From Gordonia alkaliphila (GTDB taxonomy: Bacteria > Actinomycetota > Actinomycetes > Mycobacteriales > Mycobacteriaceae), in contig NZ_JALKBW010000001.1 of the NCBI RefSeq assembly GCF_023017165.1, positions 3,574,015 to 3,638,014 on the forward strand: DNA of 64,000 nt, written 5' to 3'. The position numbers and the translations under genes are program-made. The notes beneath the pieces are model-generated. The model was not told the origin of the DNA. It did not search any database and was given only the letters and a program-made list of their open reading frames with translations. Shown one piece after another: positions 8,580-16,218 of the stretch (the first letter of the stretch is position 1; every line of letters begins with the position of its first letter).

Positions 8580-9730
8580 GTACCTCTCCTAAAGACGTCC
8601 CCTCGGACGACCAGCTGAACGCGATGTCCCGCGACGAACTGGTGAAGCTCGGTAGCAATCTCGACGACGTCGAGATCATCTACCGCGAAGCGCGTAACCC
8701 GGTACCGGGAACCAAAGCCGAGAAGCGCTCCGAGCGCATCGTGGCGATCTGGTTCGTGTTGTCCGGTCTCCTCGCGCTCGCCGGCTTCGCGCTGTTCATC
8801 TGGAACCAGTGGGAATTCACCATGCCGGAGCAGGACGGGTACTGGGCGTACACGTTCTACACCCCCGCGCTCGGTGTCTCCTTCGGTCTGTCCATCCTGT
8901 TCTTCGGCTTCGGCGTGATCCAGCTGACCAAGCGCTTCATCCCCGCCGAGATCTCGGTGCAGCAGCGCCACGACGGCCCCTCGGACCTCGTCGATCAGAA
9001 GACTTTCGCTGCGGGCATGTCCGACGCGCTGGAGACCTCGACCCTCCCCCGTCGCAAGATGATCCTGGGTTCGGCAGCATTCGGTCTCGGTTCGCTCGCC
9101 CTCGCCGGCGGCGTCGCGGCCATCGGCGGTTTCATCAAGAACCCGTGGGCCGATCCCAAGGACGACCTGTGGCAGACCGGATGGTCGCCGATCCACAACC
9201 CGGCGTCCGATCCCAACGAGACCGTCTTCCTGCGTCGTGACACCGGCAACCCGTACCAGGTGGCCCTGGTCCGTCCGGAGGATCTCGACGCGGGCGCCAT
9301 GGAGACCGTGTTCCCGTGGCGCGTCTCGGACGGCTACGGCGACAGCGAAGAGTCCCGCCACAAGCTCCTCAAGGGCCTGCGTGCCGTGCGTAACCCGGTC
9401 ATGCTGATCCGTCTGCGTCCCGCCGACTCCGCCAAGGTGATCAAGCGCCAGCGCCAGGAGAGCTTCAACTACGGCGACTACTACGCCTACACCAAGGTCT
9501 GCAGCCACCTCGGTTGCCCGACCTCCTTGTACGAGCAGCAGACCAACCGCATTCTCTGCCCGTGCCACCAGTCGCAGTTCGACGCGCTCGAGTTCGCCAA
9601 GCCCATCTTCGGACCGGCTGCCCGCGCTCTCGCACAGCTGCCGATCACGGTGAACAATCAGGGGTACATGGTCGCTGCCGGCGACTTCATCGAACCCGTC
9701 GGTCCGGCATTCTGGGAGCGTAAGTCATGA
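8576..9730 (+). CDS. qcrA: Rieske iron-sulfur subunit of menaquinol-cytochrome c reductase
   Basis: Carries the 2Fe-2S centre that takes the first electron from menaquinol. The Rieske ligands are in CSHLGC and CPCHQS near the C-terminus, which also has the conserved [13 protein letters not shown]. As in other Mycobacteriales the protein is long (384 residues from TTG 8576) with three N-terminal transmembrane helices rather than one. The start is uncertain: TTG 8576 overlaps the qcrC stop (TTGAG), and an ATG at 8624 ([10 protein letters not shown]) is the next option. The stop overlaps qcrB by four bases (ATGA). Confidence 0.95.
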   Translation: MSTSPKDVPSDDQLNAMSRDELVKLGSNLDDVEIIYREARNPVPGTKAEKRSERIVAIWFVLSGLLALAGFALFIWNQWEFTMPEQDGYWAYTFYTPALGVSFGLSILFFGFGVIQLTKRFIPAEISVQQRHDGPSDLVDQKTFAAGMSDALETSTLPRRKMILGSAAFGLGSLALAGGVAAIGGFIKNPWADPKDDLWQTGWSPIHNPASDPNETVFLRRDTGNPYQVALVRPEDLDAGAMETVFPWRVSDGYGDSEESRHKLLKGLRAVRNPVMLIRLRPADSAKVIKRQRQESFNYGDYYAYTKVCSHLGCPTSLYEQQTNRILCPCHQSQFDALEFAKPIFGPAARALAQLPITVNNQGYMVAAGDFIEPVGPAFWERKS

Positions 9731-11355
9731 CCACCGTGGGCGACCGCGTCGGCGCGCAAGCGCGTGAAGTAGATGTTCGATACCGCGCTGCGGCCGGTAT
9801 CCGTCGGCAGGTGAACAAGGTCTTCCCGACCCACTGGTCGTTCCTGCTCGGCGAGTTGGCGCTGTACAGCTTCGTGATCCTGCTGATCTCGGGCGTGTAC
9901 CTCACCATGTTCTTCGACCCGTCGATGGCCCACGTGACCTACGACGGCGCATACCTGCCGCTCAACGGTGTCACCATGAGCCGCGCGTACGAGACCACCC
10001 TCGACCTCTCCTTCGAGGTCCGCGGCGGTCTATTCGTCCGACAGATCCACCACTGGGCAGCCCTGATGTTCGCGGCGTCGATCATCATCCACATGATGCG
10101 CATCTTCTTCACCGGTGCGTTCCGCAAGCCGCGTGAAGCCAACTGGGTGATCGGTTGCTTCCTGCTGCTGCTGGCGATGTTCGAAGGCTTCTTCGGCTAC
10201 TCGCTCCCCGACGACCTGCTCTCGGGCACCGGCGTCCGCGCCGCCATGAGCGGTATCGTCCTGAGCCTCCCGCTGATCGGCACCTGGCTGCAGTTCGCCC
10301 TCTTCAACGGCGACTTCCCGGGCGACATCATCATCAGCCGCCTGTACGTGCTGCACGTGCTGATCTTCCCGGCCATCATCCTGGCCCTGATCGGCGCTCA
10401 CCTGGCTCTCGTCTGGTACCAGAAGCACACGCAGTTCCCCGGCCCCGGTCGAACCGAGAACAACGTCGTCGGTGTCCGAATCCTCCCGGTCTTCGCGGCC
10501 AAGGGCGGCGCCTTCTTCGCCATCACCTTCGGTTTCCTGGCGCTGATGGCCGGTATCTTCCAGATCAACGCGGTCTGGAACATCGGCCCGTACAACCCGG
10601 CGCAGGTATCGGCCGGCTCGCAGCCGGACATGTACATGATGTGGACGGACGGCTTCGCTCGACTCATGCCGGCGTGGGAGCTCTACCTGGGCAACTACAC
10701 GATCCCCGCCGTCTTCTGGGTGGTCCTGGTGATCGGCGTGATCTTCGGTCTGCTGTTCACTTACCCGTGGATCGAGTCGGCACTGACCAAGGACAAGGCG
10801 CCGCACAACCTGCTGCAGCGTCCGCGTGACGTCCCGGTCCGCACGGCGGTCGGCGCGATGGCTCTGACCTTCTACATCATCCTGACCGTGGCCTGCTTCA
10901 ACGACATCATCGCCTTCAAGTTCGACATCTCGCTGAACGCCACCACCTGGATCGGTCGTATCGGTCTGATCCTGCTGCCGCCGCTGGTGTACTTCATCAC
11001 CTACCGCTGGGCTCTGTCCCTGCAGCGCAGCGACCGCGAGGTGCTGGCACACGGTATCGAGACGGGCATCATCCGTCGCGAGGCCGTCGGCGAGTACATC
11101 GAGATCCACCAGCCGCTCGGCCCGGTGGACAGCCATGGTCATCCGATCCCCCTCCCCTACCAGGGAGCGGCTCTGCCGAAGCGGATGAACAAGCTGGGTT
11201 CGGCCGGCGCCCCGGGCACCGGTTCGCTGCTGGTGGCCGACCCCGCCGACGAGCAGGCGACCAATGTGGCCACCGAGCACGCCGGCCACGCCGCCGAGAA
11301 GAAGGCTCTGCAGGATCTGCAGGCCAAGGGTGGCAACCCGCTCGACAGCGAGTAG
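9727..11355 (+). CDS. qcrB: Cytochrome b subunit of menaquinol-cytochrome c reductase
   Basis: The quinol-oxidising membrane subunit, with two b hemes. The 542-residue length is typical of the actinobacterial form, which has a C-terminal extension beyond the eight helices. Visible signatures are [18 protein letters not shown] and [19 protein letters not shown] (heme histidines) and the Qo-site region with PEWE replaced by [10 protein letters not shown]. The last ~110 residues are cytoplasmic and charged. Related QcrB proteins are the target of imidazopyridine inhibitors. Translation is coupled to qcrA, and a strong hairpin follows the stop. Confidence 0.97.
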   Translation: MTTVGDRVGAQAREVDVRYRAAAGIRRQVNKVFPTHWSFLLGELALYSFVILLISGVYLTMFFDPSMAHVTYDGAYLPLNGVTMSRAYETTLDLSFEVRGGLFVRQIHHWAALMFAASIIIHMMRIFFTGAFRKPREANWVIGCFLLLLAMFEGFFGYSLPDDLLSGTGVRAAMSGIVLSLPLIGTWLQFALFNGDFPGDIIISRLYVLHVLIFPAIILALIGAHLALVWYQKHTQFPGPGRTENNVVGVRILPVFAAKGGAFFAITFGFLALMAGIFQINAVWNIGPYNPAQVSAGSQPDMYMMWTDGFARLMPAWELYLGNYTIPAVFWVVLVIGVIFGLLFTYPWIESALTKDKAPHNLLQRPRDVPVRTAVGAMALTFYIILTVACFNDIIAFKFDISLNATTWIGRIGLILLPPLVYFITYRWALSLQRSDREVLAHGIETGIIRREAVGEYIEIHQPLGPVDSHGHPIPLPYQGAALPKRMNKLGSAGAPGTGSLLVADPADEQATNVATEHAGHAAEKKALQDLQAKGGNPLDSE

Positions 11356-11371
11356 TTCGCACCGCACCACA

Positions 11372-11406
11372 CGAAGGCCGTCTCGCCATTGGCGAGGCGG
11401 CCTTCG
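11372..11406 (+). terminator. Hairpin terminator after qcrB
   Basis: A 15-bp stem (GAAGGCCGTCTCGCC paired with GGCGAGGCGGCCTTC, one mismatch) with a 3-base loop lies 17 bases after qcrB. It has no strong T-tract, as is common in high-GC actinobacteria. Confidence 0.75.
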
Positions 11407-11463
11407 TCGTCGGGTCCCCTGGTTTCGGTGAGTGGACCACGTCCTGGCGGCCTACCGGTGAGA

Positions 11464-11928
11464 ATGAAGTCCATGATCGACTCCTCCGATTCCACCGATC
11501 TGCCCGCCCGGACCGCCGACACCCTCGCACTACAGCAGCTGCTCGCGACCTACGCCCGGGCCGTCGACACACGGGACTGGGACCTGTACCGCACGGTCTT
11601 CACCCCGGACGCTCAGATCGACTACACCTCGGCGCCCTTCGGCATCGCCGGCCCTCGGGACGAGGTGGCCGCGTGGCTCGAGCAATCCCTGTCCGTGGTG
11701 CCGATGTCCATGCATTACGTCTCCAACATCGAGGTGGACCTCGACGGCGACACCGCGACCGTGCACGCCCAGTTCTACAACCCCATGCAGTTCCCCGGCT
11801 TCGCCGAGCTGAGCTTCTGCGGCGGCTACTACCACCATCAGATGGTCCGCACCCCCGACGGCTGGCGCAGCCGCGGTCTCCGCGAAGAGAACCTCTGGTT
11901 CGTCAACTCCCCTACCCCACCCGCCTAG
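11464..11928 (+). CDS. SnoaL-like / NTF2-fold protein
   Basis: A 154-residue protein of the SnoaL-like (nuclear transport factor 2 fold) superfamily. Typical features are the opening LALQQLLATYARAVDTRDWD, then YRTVFTPDAQIDY, MHYVSNIEVDLDGDTATVHAQFY and a final conserved-looking beta strand region. Family members include hydratases, isomerases and dehydratases as well as non-enzymatic proteins; the presence of Asp and His residues in the cavity region fits a small-molecule enzyme, but no substrate can be named. The ATG at 11464 is preceded by a weak GGTGAGA; ATG 11473 is possible. It lies between the qcrB terminator and the insertion-sequence region. Confidence 0.75.
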   Translation: MKSMIDSSDSTDLPARTADTLALQQLLATYARAVDTRDWDLYRTVFTPDAQIDYTSAPFGIAGPRDEVAAWLEQSLSVVPMSMHYVSNIEVDLDGDTATVHAQFYNPMQFPGFAELSFCGGYYHHQMVRTPDGWRSRGLREENLWFVNSPTPPA

Positions 11929-12007
11929 GTCCCGTCCGCGCCGCGGGCCCGTCGGATCGGTTCGAAGCGTCGCAGCCGCTCGGTTCCCGCTCGCGGCGCG
12001 AGCGTGT

Positions 12008-12204
12008 GCGGTAAGAATCGCCGCTGAGGGCGAGTACCTCGGCGTGGTGGACGAGGCGGTCGATCATCGCGGCGGCGACGATGTCGTCGTGGAAGATCTC
12101 TCCCCACCGCCCGAACGGCATGTTCGACGTGATCAGGATCGAGCCCTGCTCATAGCGGTGCGCCACGAGTTGGAAGAACAGGTGTTCGCAGTAGTGCCCC
12201 ATAG
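12008..12204 (-). pseudogene. IstB fragment (IS21-family helper ATPase), truncated
   Basis: About 66 residues match the C-terminal part of IS21-family IstB: HLFFQLVAHRYEQGSILITS, then the region MPFGRWGEIF, AAAMIDRLVHHAEVLAL and GDSYR. The Walker A and B motifs are missing because the IS256-family element begins immediately upstream. After GDSYR (near 12008) the frame continues to a stop at 11912 with unrelated sequence, so the 3' end is also lost. Confidence 0.85.
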
Positions 12205-13608
12205 AGTGGTGTAACTCGGTGACCAGGACCGTGAGCGACAACGTGTAGCTGTCGGCACGGAAGCGGTCACCGTGTGATCCTTCGAGTCAACCTTCCACAG
12301 AATCCTCGAACGGAGTCATCACGATGACCGCACCCCATATTGTCGACCCTGCTGGCCTGCTGAGCCAAGCCCTCGCCGACGCGTCACCGGATCTGATGCG
12401 CGAGCTGCTGCAGACCATGATCAACGCCCTGCTGTCCGCCGATGCCGACGCCGTGTGCGGCGCCGAATGGGGTCAGCGCTCAGACCAGCGCACCAATCAC
12501 CGCAACGGCTACCGGCATCGGCCCCTCGACACCCGGGTGGGCACGATCGACGTCGCCGTGCCCAAGCTGCGCTCGAGCACCTATTTTCCGGAGTGGCTGC
12601 TCGAGCGGCGCAAACGCGCCGAATCCGCACTGATCACGGTGGTGGCGGACTGCTACCTGGCCGGGGTTTCGACCCGGCGGATGGACAAGCTAGTGAAAAC
12701 TCTTGGCATCGATTCGTTGTCGAAGTCGCAGGTCTCACGCATGGCCGAAGACCTCGACGAGCAGGTCGCGGCGTTCCGGCATCGCCGCTTGGATGAGGCT
12801 GGCCCGTTCACGTTCGTCACCGCCGATGCGCTCACGATCAAGGTCCGCGAGAACAAGCAGGTCGTCAAAGCCGTCGTGCTGCTGGCCACCGGCGTCAACG
12901 GTGACGGGCACCGCGAAGTGCTCGGCATGCAGGTCGCCACCAGCGAAACCAAGGCCTCGTGGAACACCTTCTTCGCCGACCTGCTCGCCCGCGGCCTCGG
13001 CGGAGTCCGCCTGGTGACCTCTGACGCCCATGCCGGATTGGTCGAGGCGATCGCCGCGAAGCTGCCCGGCGCCGCCTGGCAGCGCTGCCGCACCCACTAC
13101 GCCGCGAATCTGATGGCGGTGTGCCCGAAATCGATGTGGCCGGCCGTGAAAGCGATGCTGCACAGCGTCTACGACCAACCCACCGCAAGTGCGGTCAATG
13201 CCCAGTTCGACCGGCTCATCGAATACACCGACGACCGGCTACCCGACGTCGCCGAACACCTCGGCGACGCCCGTGAAGACCTGCTGGCGTTCACCGCGTT
13301 TCCGGACGATGTGTGGCGCCAGATCTGGTCCAACAACCCCACCGAGCGGCTCAACCGCGAGATCCGGCGCCGCACCGACGTCGTCGGCATCTTCCCCAAC
13401 CGCGACGCCATCGTCCGACTCATCGGAGCAGTGCTCGCCGAGCAGACAGATGAATGGGCCGAAGGCCGCCGCTACCTCGGCCTCGAGGTGCTCAGCCGTT
13501 GCCGACTGAACGTCACCGACACCGACCACACGCCGGAGGTGAACACCGACCCACTGATCCAACTACCCGCCTGACCACCAACGAAGGACCACAATCGGTT
13601 ACACCACT
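12205..13608 (+). mobile_element. IS256-family insertion sequence (IS1081-like)
   Basis: About 1.4 kb, the normal size for IS256 members. The ends share a perfect 11-bp inverted repeat, AGTGGTGTAAC at 12205 and its complement at 13598-13608, with further imperfect pairing inward. The nine flanking bases (GCCCCATAG on the left, ACCCGGGAC on the right) do not match, so there is no target-site duplication. That suggests adjacent deletion or recombination after insertion. The transposase gene is intact. Confidence 0.82.
12324..13574 (+). CDS. IS256-family transposase (IS1081-like)
   Basis: A 416-residue DDE transposase, full length for the family. It opens with LLSQALADASPDLMRELLQT and the Cys/Arg-rich RSDQRTNHRNGYRHR, as in IS1081. 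Catalytic acidic residues are expected in FVTADALTIKV and VTSDAHAGLVEA and in the C-terminal NNPTERLNREIRRRTDVVGI. The ATG at 12324 has ACGGAG upstream. It cuts and inserts the element through a circular intermediate in this family. No frameshift or internal stop is visible, so it may be active and could supply transposase in trans to other copies. Confidence 0.95.
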   Translation: MTAPHIVDPAGLLSQALADASPDLMRELLQTMINALLSADADAVCGAEWGQRSDQRTNHRNGYRHRPLDTRVGTIDVAVPKLRSSTYFPEWLLERRKRAESALITVVADCYLAGVSTRRMDKLVKTLGIDSLSKSQVSRMAEDLDEQVAAFRHRRLDEAGPFTFVTADALTIKVRENKQVVKAVVLLATGVNGDGHREVLGMQVATSETKASWNTFFADLLARGLGGVRLVTSDAHAGLVEAIAAKLPGAAWQRCRTHYAANLMAVCPKSMWPAVKAMLHSVYDQPTASAVNAQFDRLIEYTDDRLPDVAEHLGDAREDLLAFTAFPDDVWRQIWSNNPTERLNREIRRRTDVVGIFPNRDAIVRLIGAVLAEQTDEWAEGRRYLGLEVLSRCRLNVTDTDHTPEVNTDPLIQLPA

Positions 13609-14140
13609 ACCCGGGACTTGACCAGGTTCGCCTGATCGGCGTCGAATGGAAGACCGCCGCCCGGTCCTCGGCGAGGACATCGACCGGCCGACCGCGTAGT
13701 GATCGCACCGTGCGGGCATTGGCTTTCGGCAGCCACGACTGGAGCTGATCATGGAAATCCGCCGGTGAGGCGAACTCCCGGCCCGGCAGGAACGACGGTT
13801 CCAGATAGCCGCTATTGATTTCGGTCATACCCTTGAACTCCGGACGGATCTGCCGGACCCGGTCCTTGAGGACAGTCAACGACCGCGTCCACCCGATCCG
13901 TTCAGCGATCACCGTCGCCGGCATTCGCGCATCCAGACGCAACTGCTCCCGGATCTGCGGCTCGACCGCATCCACGATCGACCCCTTCGCCGGCCGCGCA
14001 TACTTCGGCGGACCGTCCGAGGCCAACGCCGACCGCACCGTGTTCCGCGCCAGACCCGTCCGACGCACGATCGCCTTGATCGACACACCCTCAGCCTTAT
14101 GAAGCCGCCGAACCTCGGCCCAATCCTCCACTGAAATCAC
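13609..14140 (-). pseudogene. IstA fragment (IS21-family transposase), internally deleted and truncated
   Basis: The frame starts at GTG 14140 with the N-terminal helix-turn-helix of IstA (ISVEDWAEVRRLHKAEGVSI, then IVRRTGLARNTVRSALASDG). Near 13845 it jumps from the N-terminal region (RQIRP) straight into a segment that normally lies after the catalytic core (EFKGMTEINSGYLEPSFLPG). The central DDE domain is therefore deleted. Downstream of AEDRAAV the sequence is cut by the right end of the IS256-family element at 13608. Not functional. Confidence 0.82.
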
Positions 14141-14156
14141 CCTCCCGAGTGTCGAG

Positions 14157-14210
14157 GGGGGGTCAGCATTCACCCGTCGCCTGGGGTCAGGATTCACGCG
14201 TCGCTGACAC
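14157..14210. repeat. IS21-family terminal repeats (right end)
   Basis: Two imperfect direct copies of GGGGTCAGCATTCACCCGTCG occur about 24 bases apart, ending in GCTGACAC at 14203-14210. Multiple terminal repeats of this kind bind the transposase at IS21 ends and mark the original right border. Confidence 0.75.
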
Positions 14211-14303
14211 TTTTCTCACCTTCCGTTGCCCGACCGAGAGCGTTGTTTTACCGAATCCCTGGCACCGTATCCCTACGGCCCGTACGGAGGAGGCGGCAAG
14301 AAA
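14211..14303. other. Residual intergenic stretch right of the IS remnant
   Basis: No complete gene. One plus-strand frame reads APYPYGPYGGGGKK near 14265-14305, a composition seen in Pro/Tyr/Gly tails of membrane proteins, so it may be the last piece of a gene removed by the IS21 insertion. It has no clear stop before the terminator, so this is weak. Confidence 0.3.
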
Positions 14304-14335
14304 CCGGCCGCACCTGGGAGTCCAGGTGCGGCCGG
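14304..14335 (-). terminator. Hairpin terminator of the ctaC-ctaF operon
   Basis: A perfect stem (CCGGCCGCACCTGG paired with CCAGGTGCGGCCGG, 4-base loop) 25 bases beyond the ctaF stop. Confidence 0.8.
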
Positions 14336-14360
14336 TGTCAGTATTGCGAGGCTCAGAGAG

Positions 14361-14777
14361 TCAGTGCTTCTCCGGGCCCACGTGGTACTCGAGGACCAGG
14401 CCGACGACCGTCGCGACGATCACGACGGCAGCACCGACCGCGAAGTAGAAGTTCGAGGTCGCGAAACCCAGCGCGAACAGTGCGGCACCCGCGGCGATCG
14501 CGATCGGCCAGAAGCTGTGCGGGCTGAAGAAGCCCAGCTCGCCTGCGCCGTCTTCGATCTCGGCGTCGTCGTAGTCCTCCGGGCGGATCTCGACCCGTCG
14601 AGCCACGAACCGGAAGTACGTGCCGGCCAGGATCGACAGTGCGGCCGAGAAGAACAGGCACGAGGCACCTGCCCACTCCACACCGGTGTAGTAGAAGTGC
14701 GTCGCCACCGTGTAGATGATGCCTACGACGATGAAGAAGACCGCAATGGCTTCAAAAATCCGTGCTTCGATCTTCAT
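14361..14777 (-). CDS. ctaF: Cytochrome c oxidase subunit IV, actinobacterial type
   Basis: A small integral-membrane subunit of the aa3 oxidase found only in actinobacteria. The 138 residues form four transmembrane helices, with the family start MKIEARIFEAIAVFFIVVGI and a charged loop VEIRPEDYDDAEIEDGAGE between helices two and three. Its ATG overlaps the ctaC stop by four bases (ATGA), so it is translated together with ctaC. Related genomes carry a DUF2561/MmpS3-type pair downstream; here the IS remnant occupies that position. Confidence 0.95.
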   Translation of the reverse strand: MKIEARIFEAIAVFFIVVGIIYTVATHFYYTGVEWAGASCLFFSAALSILAGTYFRFVARRVEIRPEDYDDAEIEDGAGELGFFSPHSFWPIAIAAGAALFALGFATSNFYFAVGAAVVIVATVVGLVLEYHVGPEKH

Positions 14778-15946
14778 GAAAGATTCACACCCTCTGCAGG
14801 CTTGCAGCCCTTGCCGATGGTCGACGTGTTGTTGGCGTCGCCCAGGTTGTCGGGCAGGTCAGTGGTCGACACGCGACGGCTGTTGAACGGTGCGGTGACC
14901 ACGGACTGCGGTTCCTGGCACACGGCCGTCAGTGCTTCGGCGTTGCCGGCCGCCGGGTTGTCCTTGCGCCACTGGATGTAGGCGTCGAACACAGCGGGGC
15001 TGACGGCACGAACTTCGAAGTTCATCATCGAGTGGTAGGTACCGCACATCTCTGCGCAACGACCCACGAAGGCGCCTTCGCGCTCGATCTCACTGATCTG
15101 GAACCTCGGGTTCTGGTGGTTCTGCTCCGGGAACGGGAACGTATCGCGCTTGAACAGGAACTCGGGAACCCAGAACGAGTGCACGACGTCGGCTGAGGCG
15201 AGATTGAACTCGACGCGGGTGCCGGTCGGCAGCAGGAGGATGGGGATCTCCGACGTGGTGCCGAGCACCTCCATGTCGTTGAACGTGAGGTAGTCGCGGA
15301 TCTTCTGGTCGCGACCGCCGGCCGGACCACCGAGAGCCTTGCGCTCACCTTCGTGCTCGTAGTAGTCGGGCACGTTCAGCTCGAACGGCTCGCCCTTCCT
15401 GGCCTGCGCCGAGTCGATCAGCTGCTGGCCATCGGCCGCGCGGACCGAGTTGTAGCCGAACTGCCAGTTCCACTGGAATGCGGTCACGTCGACGACGACG
15501 GCCGGGTTGTCTTCCATCTTCTCCACCTTCGTCTGCGTGACGACGGTGAAGTAGAAGAGCACGGCGATCAGGACGAACGGAATGGCCGTGTAGGCCAGTT
15601 CCAACGGCACGTTGTAGCCGGTCTGACGAGGGAATTCCTCGTCGGCCGGACGCGGCGCCGTGTCGTTGTTGCCCTTACGACGATGGAAAGTAATGGTCCA
15701 GAAGATCAGGCCCCACACCAGCACGCCCATGGCGAGAGCTGCGATGACAGCCCACTGCCAGAGCGTGAGCAGGCTCTTGCTCTCCGTGGTGACACCAGCT
15801 GGCCAGCCGAAGCGGACAGCCTCCTCCGGGCTACACCCGGTAACGAACAGCGCAGTGAGTGCGAGCGCACCGAGCGCCGCAACTCGTTTCGCCGTGCGCG
15901 ACGCACTTGGGCTGCGCCGGGCCGACGATCGTCCACCGTGAGTCAA
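14774..15946 (-). CDS. ctaC: Cytochrome c oxidase subunit II
   Basis: Carries the CuA centre that accepts electrons from QcrC. A lipoprotein-type signal (ALTALFVTGC) is followed by two transmembrane helices (near residues 60-82 and 110-132) and the extracellular cupredoxin domain. CuA ligands are in GRCAEMCGTYHSMM near residue 320, with the His in ADVVHSFWVPEF and the aromatic electron-entry patch FQWNWQFGYN. TTG 15946 is chosen because AGGAAGG lies seven bases upstream; a GTG six bases earlier has almost no spacing from it. The reading is 390 residues, slightly longer than the M. tuberculosis protein, with an insertion GGPAGGRDQKIRDYLTF. Confidence 0.95.
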   Translation of the reverse strand: MTHGGRSSARRSPSASRTAKRVAALGALALTALFVTGCSPEEAVRFGWPAGVTTESKSLLTLWQWAVIAALAMGVLVWGLIFWTITFHRRKGNNDTAPRPADEEFPRQTGYNVPLELAYTAIPFVLIAVLFYFTVVTQTKVEKMEDNPAVVVDVTAFQWNWQFGYNSVRAADGQQLIDSAQARKGEPFELNVPDYYEHEGERKALGGPAGGRDQKIRDYLTFNDMEVLGTTSEIPILLLPTGTRVEFNLASADVVHSFWVPEFLFKRDTFPFPEQNHQNPRFQISEIEREGAFVGRCAEMCGTYHSMMNFEVRAVSPAVFDAYIQWRKDNPAAGNAEALTAVCQEPQSVVTAPFNSRRVSTTDLPDNLGDANNTSTIGKGCKPAEGVNLS

Positions 15947-16033
15947 TTTCACGCCTTCCTGCTGACAGGGAGCTATTTCGTACGTTGCTTCCGCAACGAG
16001 CAGCACTCGCTGAGGACATTCTCGCACCTAGTA

Positions 16034-16046
16034 CTACGCAGCGTAG
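16034..16046. promoter_or_regulatory. Perfect 6-1-6 palindrome upstream of ctaC
   Basis: CTACGCAGCGTAG lies about 90 bases upstream of ctaC in the 270-base gap between ctaC and asnB. On the minus strand it abuts TAGTACTAG, which could serve as a -10 region. It may be a binding site for a regulator of the oxidase genes; no regulator is identified. Confidence 0.4.
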
Positions 16047-16218
16047 ACCAACCCGGTGATTCCCTCGCGATTGGGTCTCCCGTCGTGTCGACCACACCGG
16101 ACGCACCCCGGAGAGTTGGCCCGGTCGGAGGTGTCTGCGGCATAGTGGTCGGGTGGTCGTCAGGCGGTACCGATGGCCTCGACATTCACCCGTCTTTGAT
16201 CGAAGGGACGCTCCTGCA

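Larger units (their letters stand above)
12008..14210. mobile_element. Remnant of an IS21-family element interrupted by an IS256-family element
   Basis: IstB remains at 12008-12204 and IstA remains at 13609-14140, both on the minus strand in the normal istA-istB order, with an IS256-family element in between. The right end (about 14157-14210) keeps the repeated terminal sequences typical of IS21; the left end is not recognisable. Roughly 1 kb of istA and istB is missing at the insertion, so the element cannot move by itself. Confidence 0.8.
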
